This document shows, one piece after another, positions 45,821-55,069 of a stretch of DNA of 64,000 bases (position 1 is the stretch's first letter; each line of letters opens with the position of its first letter). This DNA comes from Zygnema cylindricum (Eukaryota; Streptophyta; Zygnematophyceae; Zygnematales; Zygnemataceae), in the NCBI GenBank assembly GCA_037447655.1, contig JBBHKE010001966.1, positions 292,757 through 356,756 of the forward strand. The letters are read 5' to 3'. A program made the translations under genes and the position numbers. The notes under the pieces were generated by a model. It searched no databases, was not told where the DNA came from, and saw only the letters and a list, made by a program, of their open reading frames with translations.

Positions 45821-46021
45821 CACTATTAGCGTCAACGAATAAATAGCGTAAAAGAAAAATTAGCGTTATTAACGCTAATTGGAAATTTCAAAATTTTAGG
45901 GCAAATCGTTTACTCTAATTAGAATTAGGGTTTTTTTTAAATAGTATGGATAATTCGATTTGAGAAAAAAAAATTAGGGGGCACCGAATTAGATTATTGA
46001 CGTTAACAGCGATTCGCGGTG
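45821..46021. mobile_element. MITE copy 5, left end shortened
   Basis: The right end AACAGCGATTCGCGGTG with flanking TA is typical. The left end reads TACACTATTAGCG, so about 11 bp of the inverted repeat are missing. The interior has the GGGGCACCGAATTAG block. Confidence 0.8.
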
Positions 46022-46049
46022 TACTGAACTGTACAGTACTGGTAAGTAC

Positions 46050-46350
46050 TGTACTGTACTGTACAGCACTTCTGTACTATGTTGCAAAAGCGAAAACAGC
46101 AAAGGGCGGCACTTAGGGTTTGTCCATGCACTGGTCACTTCGTCCGCCATGGACTGGCAGGGCACAGGGATCCGACAGTTCAGGTCGCAATTTTGCCCGA
46201 TTGCTGAAAGCATACAGGGGCCACCACTGCCACGTGTCGTTTCCATCTGCAGCTGATGTGGACGACTGTCTGAAGGCAGGAGGTGATCTGGTGAGAGAAC
46301 TCTATCATGTGGCTGACACTGTGGAATCAAAGAAGGTCCCTCATCTATGG
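46050..46350 (+). pseudogene. A5: minimal relic of an A first exon
   Basis: The 5' part matches the flank and start of A6 (GTTGCAAAAGCGAAAA, AGTGACAGTTAGGGTTTG-like, GCCATGGACTGG). It then jumps to the C-terminal part of a type II module: SSGRNFARLLKAY aligns with SFGSFLKEVV, and SAADVDDCLKAGGDLVRELY with SADDLNDYLKAGSYATVELD. Most of the pseudokinase fold is deleted. It is not expected to be functional. Confidence 0.7.
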
Positions 46351-46899
46351 AGGAAATGTGCCTCAGAGGCTGTACTCTATAGATCTTGTGAATTGTCAAA
46401 TATTAATCAAAGAAAATTATGTGTTTCCACGAATGCTACTGTTAGCTGTAAAAACCCTAATGTCTTCACATTGACTTATTAGCATTGGTTTTCTCTTTCT
46501 TTTTTTTTCCTACATGAATGCAATTTCGGATCAGGGTGCAATTTCTCAGCATGAAACTGTATCCTGTTTATTTCTGCAACATCGAACCTTCCCCGGATCA
46601 GCGAGGTTGATGTGTCGCATGATACTTACTCGAAACCATCAATGTAGTCATGTAAAAGAAAAACAAAAACGTATGTCATTTCCTATCGATACAATATATA
46701 TCTCATGGACCTTCAGCCTTCAATGAACTGTCGACGCGTCTTTTTTCTCTAAAGAAAATAATCTTACCTACAAGTAAAAAAATAATCTTACGTACAAGTA
46801 TGTTTATGTATGTTTGACTGTTTATGTACGTATGTATGTTTTAAAAAAAAACATACACACTTTTTTTTCTCGTTTGTTGAGGTTTAGAAATTAGAAGGG
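46351..46899. other. Intergenic, no gene
   Basis: A/T-rich DNA with TATGTATGTTT-like short repeats near 46800-46850. Nothing else is recognised. Confidence 0.5.
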
Positions 46900-47000
46900 T
46901 ACCGACATTTGAGCCGACCGCAGCTTTAAAGGTACGAAGAGTCGGGCCGTACGACTCACTTTCGGTGCGGTTTGTAACGCCGCACAGAAAGGGTTAAATA
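46900..47000 (-). repeat. Dispersed repeat R, copy 2 (inverse of copy 1)
   Basis: The reverse complement reads AACCCTTTCTGTGCGGCGTT and GCACCGAAAGTGAGTCGTAC, then AAAGCTGCGGTCGGCTCAAA, matching 24335-24445. It sits about 0.9 kb upstream of the A6 start. Confidence 0.65.
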
Positions 47001-47102
47001 CGGAATCAATGCTACGCACTTTAAATCTATCGCACCAAAAAATGGAAGGACCGCCAAAAACTAAAAAAGTACAATCATGATTTCACACGCGTGAATCCAG
47101 TA

Positions 47103-47318
47103 CACCGCCAATCGCTATTAGCGTACTGAACGCTAATTCGGTCCCGCTTTTTTTTTCTCAAATTCTCAAATAAAATTATCCATAATATTTAAAAAAACCC
47201 TAATTTCAAATTAGAGTAGACGATTTCTTTCAAAATTTCCAAATTCCCAATTAGCGTTAATAACGGTAATTATTCCTATACGCTAAAAAAACTTCTACGC
47301 TAATAGCGATTGGCGGTG
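47103..47318. mobile_element. MITE copy 6 (CACCG family)
   Basis: CACCGCCAATCGCTATTAGCG and CGCTAATAGCGATTGGCGGTG form a perfect 21-bp inverted repeat, flanked by TA. The interior matches copy 5 in reverse (AAACCCTAAT, AAATTTCCAAATT). Confidence 0.92.
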
Positions 47319-47689
47319 TAGTGTACTGTACAGTACACTGCTACACACGCGTGAATCCAGTACTGTACTCTGTACTGTACTGTATTGTATTGCCGGCAAC
47401 GAACCTCCAATACCGAACTTTGTTGTGCAAACGTGGAAGGTCAAGAAGGTCAATCTTCAACATTTTGTTTTGTTCACGAAAGCCCCATTTTTGTCCGTCT
47501 CCATCTCTCCCCCATCTTACCCCAGGAACACCCCTCCCCCTCGCTGGCCCCCCTAATACTCTTTTCTGCCATTTTCTCGAGCAAAAAGTCTTACCCCTTT
47601 TCCACCGTCTCTTTATCCCCCTCCTTTCCGCACCCTTCCTGTTCCCCTCCCTCCCTCCCTCCCTCCCTCCCTCCCTCTAGTCTAGGATC
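47319..47689 (+). other. Upstream region of A6 with pyrimidine tract
   Basis: It contains CTGTACTGTACTGTATTGTA palindromic repeats and a CCCTCCCTCCCTCC run ending at about 47678. A similar C/T tract lies upstream of A10 and A11. No gene is seen. Confidence 0.55.
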
Positions 47690-47847
47690 ATAGGAAACCG
47701 TAGTGTAATTTTCCCACTGCGCCTATTATACCAAGCCTGGGCGTATAATACGACATGAAGTACCGCACTTTTTTCCTACGTTGCAAAAGCGAAAAAAGCA
47801 AATAGCGACAGTTAGGGTTTGCCCATGCGCGGCTTGCCTCGCCTGCC
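47690..47847 (+). promoter_or_regulatory. Conserved 5' flank of A6 (promoter/leader candidate)
   Basis: This block is conserved with the A4 flank on the other strand. Shared words are GTAGTGTAATTTT, CCTGGGC, TATAATACGACATG, TTTCCTACGT, GCAAAAGCG and AGTTAGGGTTTG. It ends in GCCATGG, a good plant start context. Confidence 0.55.
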
Positions 47848-48624
47848 ATGGACTGGCTGCGGGGCAAGAAGAGGAGCGGAGGGCAGGGGAGGGGAGTGCA
47901 GGGAAGGGAGGAGGAAGAGGACCCGCTCAGAGCCCTGCGCACTATTCCTCGCCGAAATGTGATAACCTGCCGTGACAAGCTGTGTGAGGAGCCTTGGAAA
48001 GTGTACAGGGGGTGGTTAGAGGGCGGCTTTGTGGCTGTCCATGTTTTGGGACGTGACCACAATGTGGATGACGTGGCGAGGCAGATGCTGAGTGTCAGCC
48101 ATTGCCACGTGGCGAAGGTCATAGGCTGGTGTGAAGACAGTGGAAGCATTGTGGTGGAGGGAGGAAAGGGAGGGAGCTTAAAGGATAGGATAGAGCAAGG
48201 TTTGGGTTGTCGGAGTTGTTGTCGGATAGCAAACCAAGTAGCGCTTGCAATGCTGCACCTTAGCAAAAAAGATATTGTTATGTCGGTACGTTCTGAAGCA
48301 ATATTTTTTGATGACAACGAGAACATCAAGGTTGTTCACTTTCCAGTCCTTTCAAAATTCGGTACTAACTGTCTTACTTTTGGCGAGATGGTTAGAGGAA
48401 TGCTGACAGGACAATTTGGCAAGGGAGGTGTCACGTCACAAGCTGACCTCAAAGCGAATCTCGACCCTCTTGTTAAAAAATGGCCGAATGATGTGATTGA
48501 AGAACTTACTCGACTCACTGCAAAGTGCTTGGAATTTTTGATGAAGGACCAGACGGATCTGTCCATGGAGACGGTGGCAGAAGAGATGGATCGAATCGGT
48601 AAACTGGCAGTGGCGGTGGATCAG
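47848..48624 (+). CDS. A6: first exon of G3, type I pseudokinase
   Basis: This 259-codon exon starts MDWLRGKKRSGG in a GCCATGG context and has an Arg/Gly/Glu-rich leader of about 30 residues. The fold follows: DPLRALRTIP, CEEPWKVYRGWLEGGFVAVHV (Lys of VAVK is His), SVSHCHVAKVIGWCEDSGSI, VVEGGKGGSLKDRIEQ, CCRIANQVALAMLHLSK, then VRSEAIFFDD in the catalytic-loop position, so no HRD. The C-lobe has DCLTFGEMVRGMLTG-like helix F and METVAEEMDRIGKLAVA. It ends VDQ before GTTAGG, phase 0. The frame is intact. Confidence 0.82.
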
Positions 48625-49470
48625 GTTAGGCATCCTCTCTCTCTCTCTCTCTCTCTTCACCCCCCCCCCTCCCTTCTAGTGGGTACGAGGTTGTGCCACC
48701 TGTGTGGAAAATGACCTGTGGGTACCATCTTCTAGAGAATTTCCTTAAAGTTATATGAGGATAAGAATGCAAAGAAGAACTGTGACAAATGTTATCCACA
48801 TTTTAACGGTGTCAACACTACTCGGGAAGCAACTTCTTGGAGGCGGGTGGGGAAGGAGGGGAAAGGCAAAGGGAATTTTTAGAGTCTGAGCTCCGACAAG
48901 CAAGCAGCAGGACCCCGCCCAACCATGCTTTCATCCAAGGGATGACAAAAAATAGAATTTAAAAGACAAAAAGATAAGCCAAAAAAGGTTGTCAAAAAAA
49001 TTGTGCAAATATGACGCCATTTGTCAAAATTGATTTTCAATTTCAGCAATAATTCTGAGATATAAGGAATTTAAAAATTGTTCGATGATGCACTATGACT
49101 TCCTTGGAACCTTCTATTTGCTTCTCTCTCTCCCTCTCCCTCTACCTTTCCCTCCCCCTTCCTCTCCCACTCCCTCTCTACCTCTACCTCTCCCTCTTCC
49201 TCCCCCTCTCCTTCCCCCTTCCATTCTCTCTATCTCCCCCTCTCCCCCTCTTCCGCTCCCCTTCTTTCCCCCTCTCCTCTCCTTCACTGTCTCACTCTCC
49301 CTCACTTCCTCACCCCCTCTCCCCCTTCCCTCCCCCCCCTCGTTCCACCTCTCCACCTCCCACTCGCTCACCCAATACCCCTCGCCCTCTCCCTCTTTCC
49401 ACATCACTCCCTCCCCCCTTACCCCCTCTCCCCCACATCCCCTCTCCCCCACATCCTCTCTCCCCCTCAG
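48625..49470 (+). other. Intron after A6, with long pyrimidine tract
   Basis: It opens GTTAGGCATCCTCTCTCT and carries the type I intron blocks (CTGTGTGGAAAATGACCTGT, GGTGTCAACACT). The last 350 bp (49115-49470) are almost pure C/T ending CCCCTCAG, a very long polypyrimidine tract at the acceptor. Apparent proline/serine-rich frames in the tract are not genes. Confidence 0.75.
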
Positions 49471-50151
49471 GACCCGCTCAGAGCCCTACGCAATCTCTCT
49501 CGCGAACAAGTGGTAAACGCCTGCCGTGACAGGCTGTGTGAGGGGACTCGAGAAGTCTACAGGGGGTGGTTAGAGGGCCACTTTGTGTTCGTCCTTATTT
49601 TGGGACCTCCCCACAATGTGGACGACGTGGCACGGCAGATGCTGAGTGTCAGACATCCCCACGTGGCGAAGGTCATAGGCTGGTGTCGCGACAGTAGAAG
49701 CATTGTGGTGGAGGGAGGAGTAAACATAGAGAGACTAATGACACATTGTCCACTACAATGGCACGAATGCTGTCGGATAGCGCGAGGAGTGGCATCTGCT
49801 GCTGCGCATTTGGCCAGTCAAAGTGGTGGTGTGAGAATAGATCCTCAACTTGTATTCATTTCTGAAAACGACATCGTCAAGCTTGTGTACATGCTCGGTA
49901 GATCCGGCAGTGCAGCTCGCAGTTTTGGCCGGTTTCTGAAACGATTGGTGCAGGGACATTCCGAACATAGGATTGAAGAATTAAAACGTCAAATGACTGC
50001 AGATTTTCCGACAGATGAACGATTACCTCCGGCAGCACCTTTTGCACTGAAAGAACTTGAAAAATTAGCCGACATGTGTGGAAGCACAGATCCCCCATCG
50101 ATGGAGGAAATTAAAGCGAAAATTGCCCACATTGTCGAGAAAGGCAAAGAG
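49471..50151 (+). CDS. A7: type II pseudokinase exon of G3
   Basis: The exon is 227 codons, phase 0 at both ends, and opens DPLRALRNLSREQVVNACRD directly after CCCCTCAG. N-lobe: TREVYRGWLEGHFVFVLILG (no VAVK Lys) and SVRHPHVAKVIGWCRDSRSI. Type II middle: NIERLMTHCPLQWHECCRIA and VASAAAHLASQSG. The catalytic-loop position reads VRIDPQLVFISEND. The C-terminal part differs from other type II modules, with a segment of about 20 residues (SEHRIEELKRQMTADFPTDE) in place of the RRLNAISADDLNDYL region. It ends before GTCAGA. Open throughout. Confidence 0.8.
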
Positions 50152-50945
50152 GTCAGACTTGGCTTCTCTCCTCCCCCTCCTCTCCCTAACCCCATCCCCA
50201 ACCCCACCTTCCACCACCATTCAACCCCGATAGTCCGTCTCCGACTCCTTCGCTCAGAATCCCTCCCTCTCTCTCTTCCCCTCTCCCCCTCTGACCCTCT
50301 CCCCCTCTCACCCTCTCCCCCTCTCTTCCTCTCCCTCTATCCACATCTCCCCCTCCCCTTGCCTCGCCCCCTCTGCCTCCCCCTTCCCTTTCCTGACCTC
50401 TCCGTTCTTTCCTCCCAATATTTTGAACATTTGGAATATAAACATCGGATTTACAGTGGAAAAGATTCTTAGATGATGTTCTGAGTGTGTCACCAAGTTG
50501 TTTAAATTTTGGCACCATTCGAAAATTTTAATTTTTAATGTCAACAAGAATTTTGAGATGTAATACTCGAATGTTTCCGGGTGGTTCACCGGCTATGACC
50601 TACCTCGAACCGTCCACCTGATCGTATGGTGCCATAGGGTTGTCAAAGAGTGTAATTTACATATTTTGTTGTGTCATGTCTCATATGTCTTGTATTATGG
50701 AGTATTTGTTTTTCTTCTTTTGTTAACATTTTTTTGTATTTTGTCTAGGTTTCTTCAGCCTTCCCTCACTTTTTGATGGTCCATGATAATGCAACATCTG
50801 ACCACATTTTTGTCCTTTTGGCTTCCTGTAACGATCGAAACCCTCTCCTCCTCCTCTCGTCCCTCTCCATCCATCCCTCCCGTCCCTCCCTCCCTCCCTC
50901 TCTCTCTCTCTCTCTCCCTCTCCCTGTCCCCTCTCGGGGATTCAG
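50152..50945 (+). other. Intron after A7
   Basis: It starts GTCAGACTTGGCTTCTC and ends CTCGGGGATTCAG. It contains two C/T-rich blocks (50240-50410 and 50840-50935) and the TTTGTTGTGTCATGTCTCAT segment seen in A-B introns. No gene. Confidence 0.75.
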
Positions 50946-51623
50946 AGTGACCTGTTCAGAGCCCTGCGCACTCTCTCTCCCAAACAAGTGGAAGACGCTT
51001 GCCTTGACAAGCTGTTGGAGGCACCTTGGGAAGTGTACACAGGGTGGTTAGAGGGCGACCTTGTGGCTGTCCATGTTTTGGGACATGACCACAATGTGGA
51101 CGACTTGGTTTGGCAGATGCTGAGTGTCAGCCATCCCCACGTGGCGAAGGTCATTGGCTGGTGTCGCGACAGTAGAAGCATTGTGGTGGAGGGGGGAGTA
51201 AACATAGAGAGCCTAATAACACATTATCCACTGCTATGGCACGATTGCTTTCTCATAGCGCGAGCGGTGGCATCTGCTGCTGCGTATTTGGCCAGCCAAA
51301 GTGGTGGTGTGAGAATAGATCCTAAACTTGTATGGATGTCTGTCAACAACATCGTCAAGGTTGTCTACATCCCCGGAGCTTCCGTAGTGCACACTGACAG
51401 TACAGCTCGCAGTTTTGGAAGCTTTCTGAATTTAGTTCTGAAGGGACCTTTGCAACGTCTCAATGCCATCTCTGCAGATGATCTCAACGACTATCTCAAG
51501 GCAGGATTTCCTGCACTAAAAATACTTGATCAAGTAGCTGATTTGTGTGGAAGCAAAGTTCCCCCATCGATGGGGGGAATTGAAGCAAAAATCGCCCACT
51601 TTGTCAAAAAAAGCAATGAGAAG
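50946..51623 (+). CDS. A8: type II pseudokinase exon of G3
   Basis: The exon is 226 codons, phase 0-0, opening SDLFRALRTLSPKQVEDACL. Visible parts are PWEVYTGWLEGDLVAVHVLG (Lys to His), SVSHPHVAKVIGWCRDSRSI, NIESLITHYPLLWHDCFLIA, VASAAAYLASQSGGVRIDP in the catalytic-loop region, KVVYIPGASVV, SFGSFLNLVLKGPLQRL, NAISADDLNDYLKAG and EAKIAHFVKKSNEK. It ends before GTCAGG. It has the full type II layout and an intact frame. It is the closest relative of A3 and A4. Confidence 0.82.
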
Positions 51624-52183
51624 GTCAGGCGTGCCCTCTTCCGCCCCCCTCCTCTCCCCCCCCCCCTCACCACCACCTCGACGGCAAGTAGTCTGATGTC
51701 CTTGACTCTTTTTAAGTGAGGAACCTTTGAATTTCTTTTCCGTTTTGCCCAAAAGATTATGCATAGATATATTGAAAACTGATGGTCTCCAGTATTGTTC
51801 CATTTTGTTTCTTTCTTGGATTTTCCACTGCTACTTGGTTCATTTTCTTGGTGTTTTTTTTTTTTCTGAGTTTTTTGGATGTTTTGCCAGTCTGGTTTGG
51901 ACAAATTTGTACAAGAAGATGTGATTGCCGTACAAAACGCATTTACAAATGGAGTTCAGATTTAGATCGGTCTTGAAACAAATGAGATTGATGTCAATGC
52001 ATTAGTTCAATTTAAAAACCAAAACAAAAGGTACAATGTGATAAATAGATATGATGGAATCACATGTTTGACTGAGAGTAACTTAGCAAAAACACTTAGT
52101 ATTCTCATTATGCCCCTCGCAATCTCTTTCCCACCCACACCCTTTCCCCTTTCGCCCAGCCCACCCACCCTCTCATTTGACAG
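51624..52183 (+). other. Intron after A8
   Basis: It starts GTCAGGCGTGCC and ends CTCATTTGACAG. It matches the A3-A2 intron of G1 (AGTAGTCTGATGTCCTTG, CCCAAAAGATTATG, CCCTCGCAATCTCTTTCCCA), so exon and intron were duplicated together. Confidence 0.8.
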
Positions 52184-53014
52184 ATGCATGTGGGGCCCAC
52201 CACTGTGCAGATGGAAGATGGCCTCAGAAGCATCCGTACACTCTCTCAGAAACAAGTGGAGGACGCCAAAGGTGGCAGTCAAGTTATAAATTGGAGAAAT
52301 TTATCAGTCTGCAGGGGGACTTTGGAGGGCACACCCGTAGTGGTCCTTGTACTGCAAACCGACTTCGTCGTTCCGACCCTTGTTTTGGTTCCTGACCACA
52401 AAGACGATGGCCCCGACATGGGAGACATGGCTTGGCACATGCAGTGTGACGGCCATCCCCACGTGGCAAAGGTCATAGGCTGGTGTCGCGACAGTAGAAG
52501 CATTGTGGTGGAGGGGGGGGAGGGAGGGAGCTTAAAGGATAGGATCACGGAAGGTTTGGGTTGGCAGGACTGTTGCCGGATAGCAAATCAAGTAGCACTT
52601 GCAGCAATGTACCTTAGAAGACGAGGTATTGTTGGGGTGATAGATTCTAAAGCAATATTTTTTGATGACAGAGACAACGCCAAGATTATTCACTTTCAAA
52701 AACATTCAAGATTCGGTGACGATTGTCTTTCTTTTGGAAAGATGCTACAAGAAATGCTGACGGGAGACTCACTAACTGATAGAGGAATGCGCCCATTTTG
52801 GCCGGGAGATGTCATGTCACAAGCTGATCTGAAAGTGAAGCTCGATCCTCGCGTGAAAGAATGGCCGAAGGATGTGATTGAAGAACTCACTCGACTAACT
52901 GCAAGGTGCTTGAAATTATTGCAATTAGGTCTAAAGGACAAAATGGATTTGTCCATGGCGACAGTGGCAGAAGAGATGGACCGCATCAGTAAACTGGCAG
53001 TGACATTGGATCAG
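52184..53014 (+). CDS. A9: type I pseudokinase exon of G3
   Basis: The exon is 277 codons and opens MHVGPTTVQMEDGLRSIRTL after TTTGACAG, the same acceptor type as A2 and A3. Features are TPVVVLVLQTD (no VAVK Lys), HMQCDGHPHVAKVIGWCRD, VVEGGEGGSLKDRITEGLG, CCRIANQVALAAMYLRRRG, VIDSKAIFFDDRDNAKIIHF replacing the HRD and DFG motifs, a Gly/Asp insert after the helix F region (MLTGDSLTDRGMRPFWPG), WPKDVIEELTRLTARCL and MATVAEEMDRISKLA. It ends LDQ before GTAATG. It is the longest A module and its frame is intact. Confidence 0.82.
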
Positions 53015-53026
53015 GTAATGCATCTC

Positions 53027-53058
<32 letters not shown>

Positions 53059-53148
53059 TCTCTCTCTCNNNNNNNNNNCCCCCCCGAGGGGGCGGGGGGG
53101 GGGGGGGGGGGGGGGGGGGGGGAGGGGTGGTTTTAAAAAAAAAAAAAA
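53015..53148 (+). repeat. (CT)n run, assembly gap and G/A homopolymers
   Basis: After the A9 donor a CT microsatellite leads into ten N at 53069-53078, then C, G and A runs. The true length and content here are unknown. Confidence 0.9.
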
Positions 53149-53320
53149 AAAAATTCATTTTCGATATATCGTCGATGCGATATATCGGCAATATATCGCG
53201 ATATTTCAATAATCGATATATCGAAGCGATATATCGATTATCGGGTACCTAAAATTCGGTACATATCGAATATCGGCAAGTGGTCCTCGATACCCAACAC
53301 TAGTGTCTACACTGCCCACC
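53149..53320. repeat. ATATCG-rich repeat, block 1
   Basis: CGATATATCG and relatives (GATATATCGGCAATATATCG) occur many times. The block ends GTACATATCGAATATCGGCA and CGATACCCAACACTA. Related ends occur at 54270 and 60690. Confidence 0.75.
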
Positions 53321-53930
53321 GCTGTTAGAGTTAATAACAGTTATCTTTTTTTTTTAGTACTTGATACCAGGTTTTATGATTGGGCCTCAAAGCGAGCCTT
53401 TTGCATTCAATGTTATCTATAGGTCTGAAATATTCCGGCATAATTATTTTTTTAACCTCAATTAGATGCAATTGTGATTCTAAAGTGTGTTCAATCGGCT
53501 TTGCAATTTCGCATAACTTAAACAAGCAAAAAAAGTAAATAGTTGATACCCTCTCTGATGTTACCTGTAAAAATCGAAAAAAACACATGAAAAATTGTTC
53601 CACCCTTATATATCGGTTATTTTCACTTTGGAAAATGGTGTATTGTCGAAGATCGCGAGTTTCCTTAACATGATGAATTGAAAATTGACAGTTTTAATTT
53701 AATACCCAACATTCGAGTGTTGTTTATGTTACGATTCATTGAAGTTTATTATCGATCCTTTCAGTTTATTGAAAATTAATTTTACGATAAGTTGCGCGAC
53801 ACGCGATAAATTATAGAACTAAGAGTAAGTGATTTGCGTGTGACGTGAAACTACAACATTGTTGAAGTGTATCGAAAAGCCGTTTCCAGCTATCCAACAT
53901 ATGCCTTTTTTTGACCCATCTATAATGGAT
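53321..53930. other. Unassigned DNA between ATATCG-rich blocks
   Basis: There is no supported reading frame and no recognised repeat. It may be the interior of an element bounded by the two ATATCG-rich blocks. Confidence 0.4.
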
Positions 53931-54280
53931 ATATCAGTCTAGTATATCGATAAGGCTAATATCGAAATATAGTTGCGATATGCCGGATGAATTATCGGGT
54001 TAATAACTATCACGTTATCTCTATACGCTGGTTTTTCACTTCTTTTCAAAAGCCCTCCCCGGCTCCCCCGCAAGCCTCCCGGGGGGAGGGTGGCGGGAGT
54101 CCTCATAGTTTGTCGTACATTTTTCCGTACTATATTTGTACGGACCTCACCTCCCACCACATAGATCGCGATGGTTTTTGCTGGTTGCGATATACCGAGC
54201 CCTCTAACCGTTCGACATCGATATATCGAGTACCGAATCTATCGCGATAAGAAAAATCCCGATACACAACACTATACTTG
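53931..54280. repeat. ATATCG-rich repeat, block 2
   Basis: ATATCG words (AGTATATCGATAAGG, GATCGCGATGG, CATCGATATATCGAGTACCG) surround a G/C-rich centre near 54060. It ends AATCCCGATACACAACACTA, like block 1. Confidence 0.65.
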
Positions 54281-54289
54281 AAAGACACG

Positions 54290-55069
54290 TCTCCGTTTGT
54301 TGCGCGCGTTTGTCGTTTTGTACAAGGAAGCAGCAAATCCTGCAACTGCAAGTCGGAACTTCGATGTTCCAACGTCGAAGTTCAAACGTCGAGATTTTCT
54401 ATTGCTTCCGTTCCTGGTGGCGTATGTAAAGCCACACGTGTACAATGGTTATTGTCAGATGTGTTTGTTTTTTTCCCAGCCGTCCGTCACGTCAATATGC
54501 TTGAAATCGTGGCGGTGCGCCGAGACATTTTTGTCGGTGCAATCGAATACAGTACAGTACAGTACTCTACGGTTATGCTGTGAGCGGCAGTTCGAGAGTC
54601 AAACTTCCAGAAATATCTTGCTTTGCTGTCGGTGCCTATCAGCGGCTGGATATACACGTGTAGGGCGATATACGTCGCATGACTTGTAAATTTTTTCAGC
54701 CAATGGTCAAATCTGTTCGCCTATGATTGTGACGCAGCAACTGCACTCGTGTCGGTGAGGTATCGTACGGCACAGTTCTGTACCGTCGGATTTGAACAAA
54801 AGTTCCCCTCAATCTTTCCAACAATTCCCCGGAAGACCCGGCCTTGTCCGTCTCAATCTCCCTCCCATTCTAATGGAGAACCCACTCCCTTTCGCTTTTC
54901 CCCCTGATCCTCCGGCCGGCCTTTTCTTCCCCTAAAAAATCTCATCCCTTCTCCCCCCATCTCTTCATCCGTATACTTTTCGCACTCTTCCTTTTCCCCT
55001 GCCTCCTTCCCTCCCCTCTAGTCTGTGCAGCAGTTAGGATTTCCCCATGCACGGCTCGCCTCGACCGCC
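54290..55069 (+). promoter_or_regulatory. Conserved 5' flank of A10
   Basis: It matches the A11 flank (60.95-61.66 kb): TTGTCAGATGTGT, CGTCAATATGC, CAAATCTGTTCGCC, GATTGTG with GTCGGTG, and ATATACACGTG. It ends with a C/T tract and CCGCCATGG. The presence of the same 700-bp flank at two first exons suggests it carries the promoter. Confidence 0.5.

Noticed and set aside
44696-47318. CRISPR-like array suggested by spaced repeats
   Set aside because: The repeats are MITE copies with inverted ends and irregular spacing in a eukaryotic context.
47321-47693. Frames of about 100-120 codons upstream of A6
   Set aside because: They cover a GTAC repeat and a CCCT tract. Similar composition upstream of other A exons is not conserved as protein.
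49085-49529. Leu/Pro/Ser-rich frames of about 144 codons before A7
   Set aside because: This is the polypyrimidine tract of the A6-A7 intron. The frame runs into the acceptor, not a gene.
53069-53078. Protein sequence continuing across the N run after A9
   Set aside because: The bases are unknown and lie past the A9 donor, so the translated stretch is intron.
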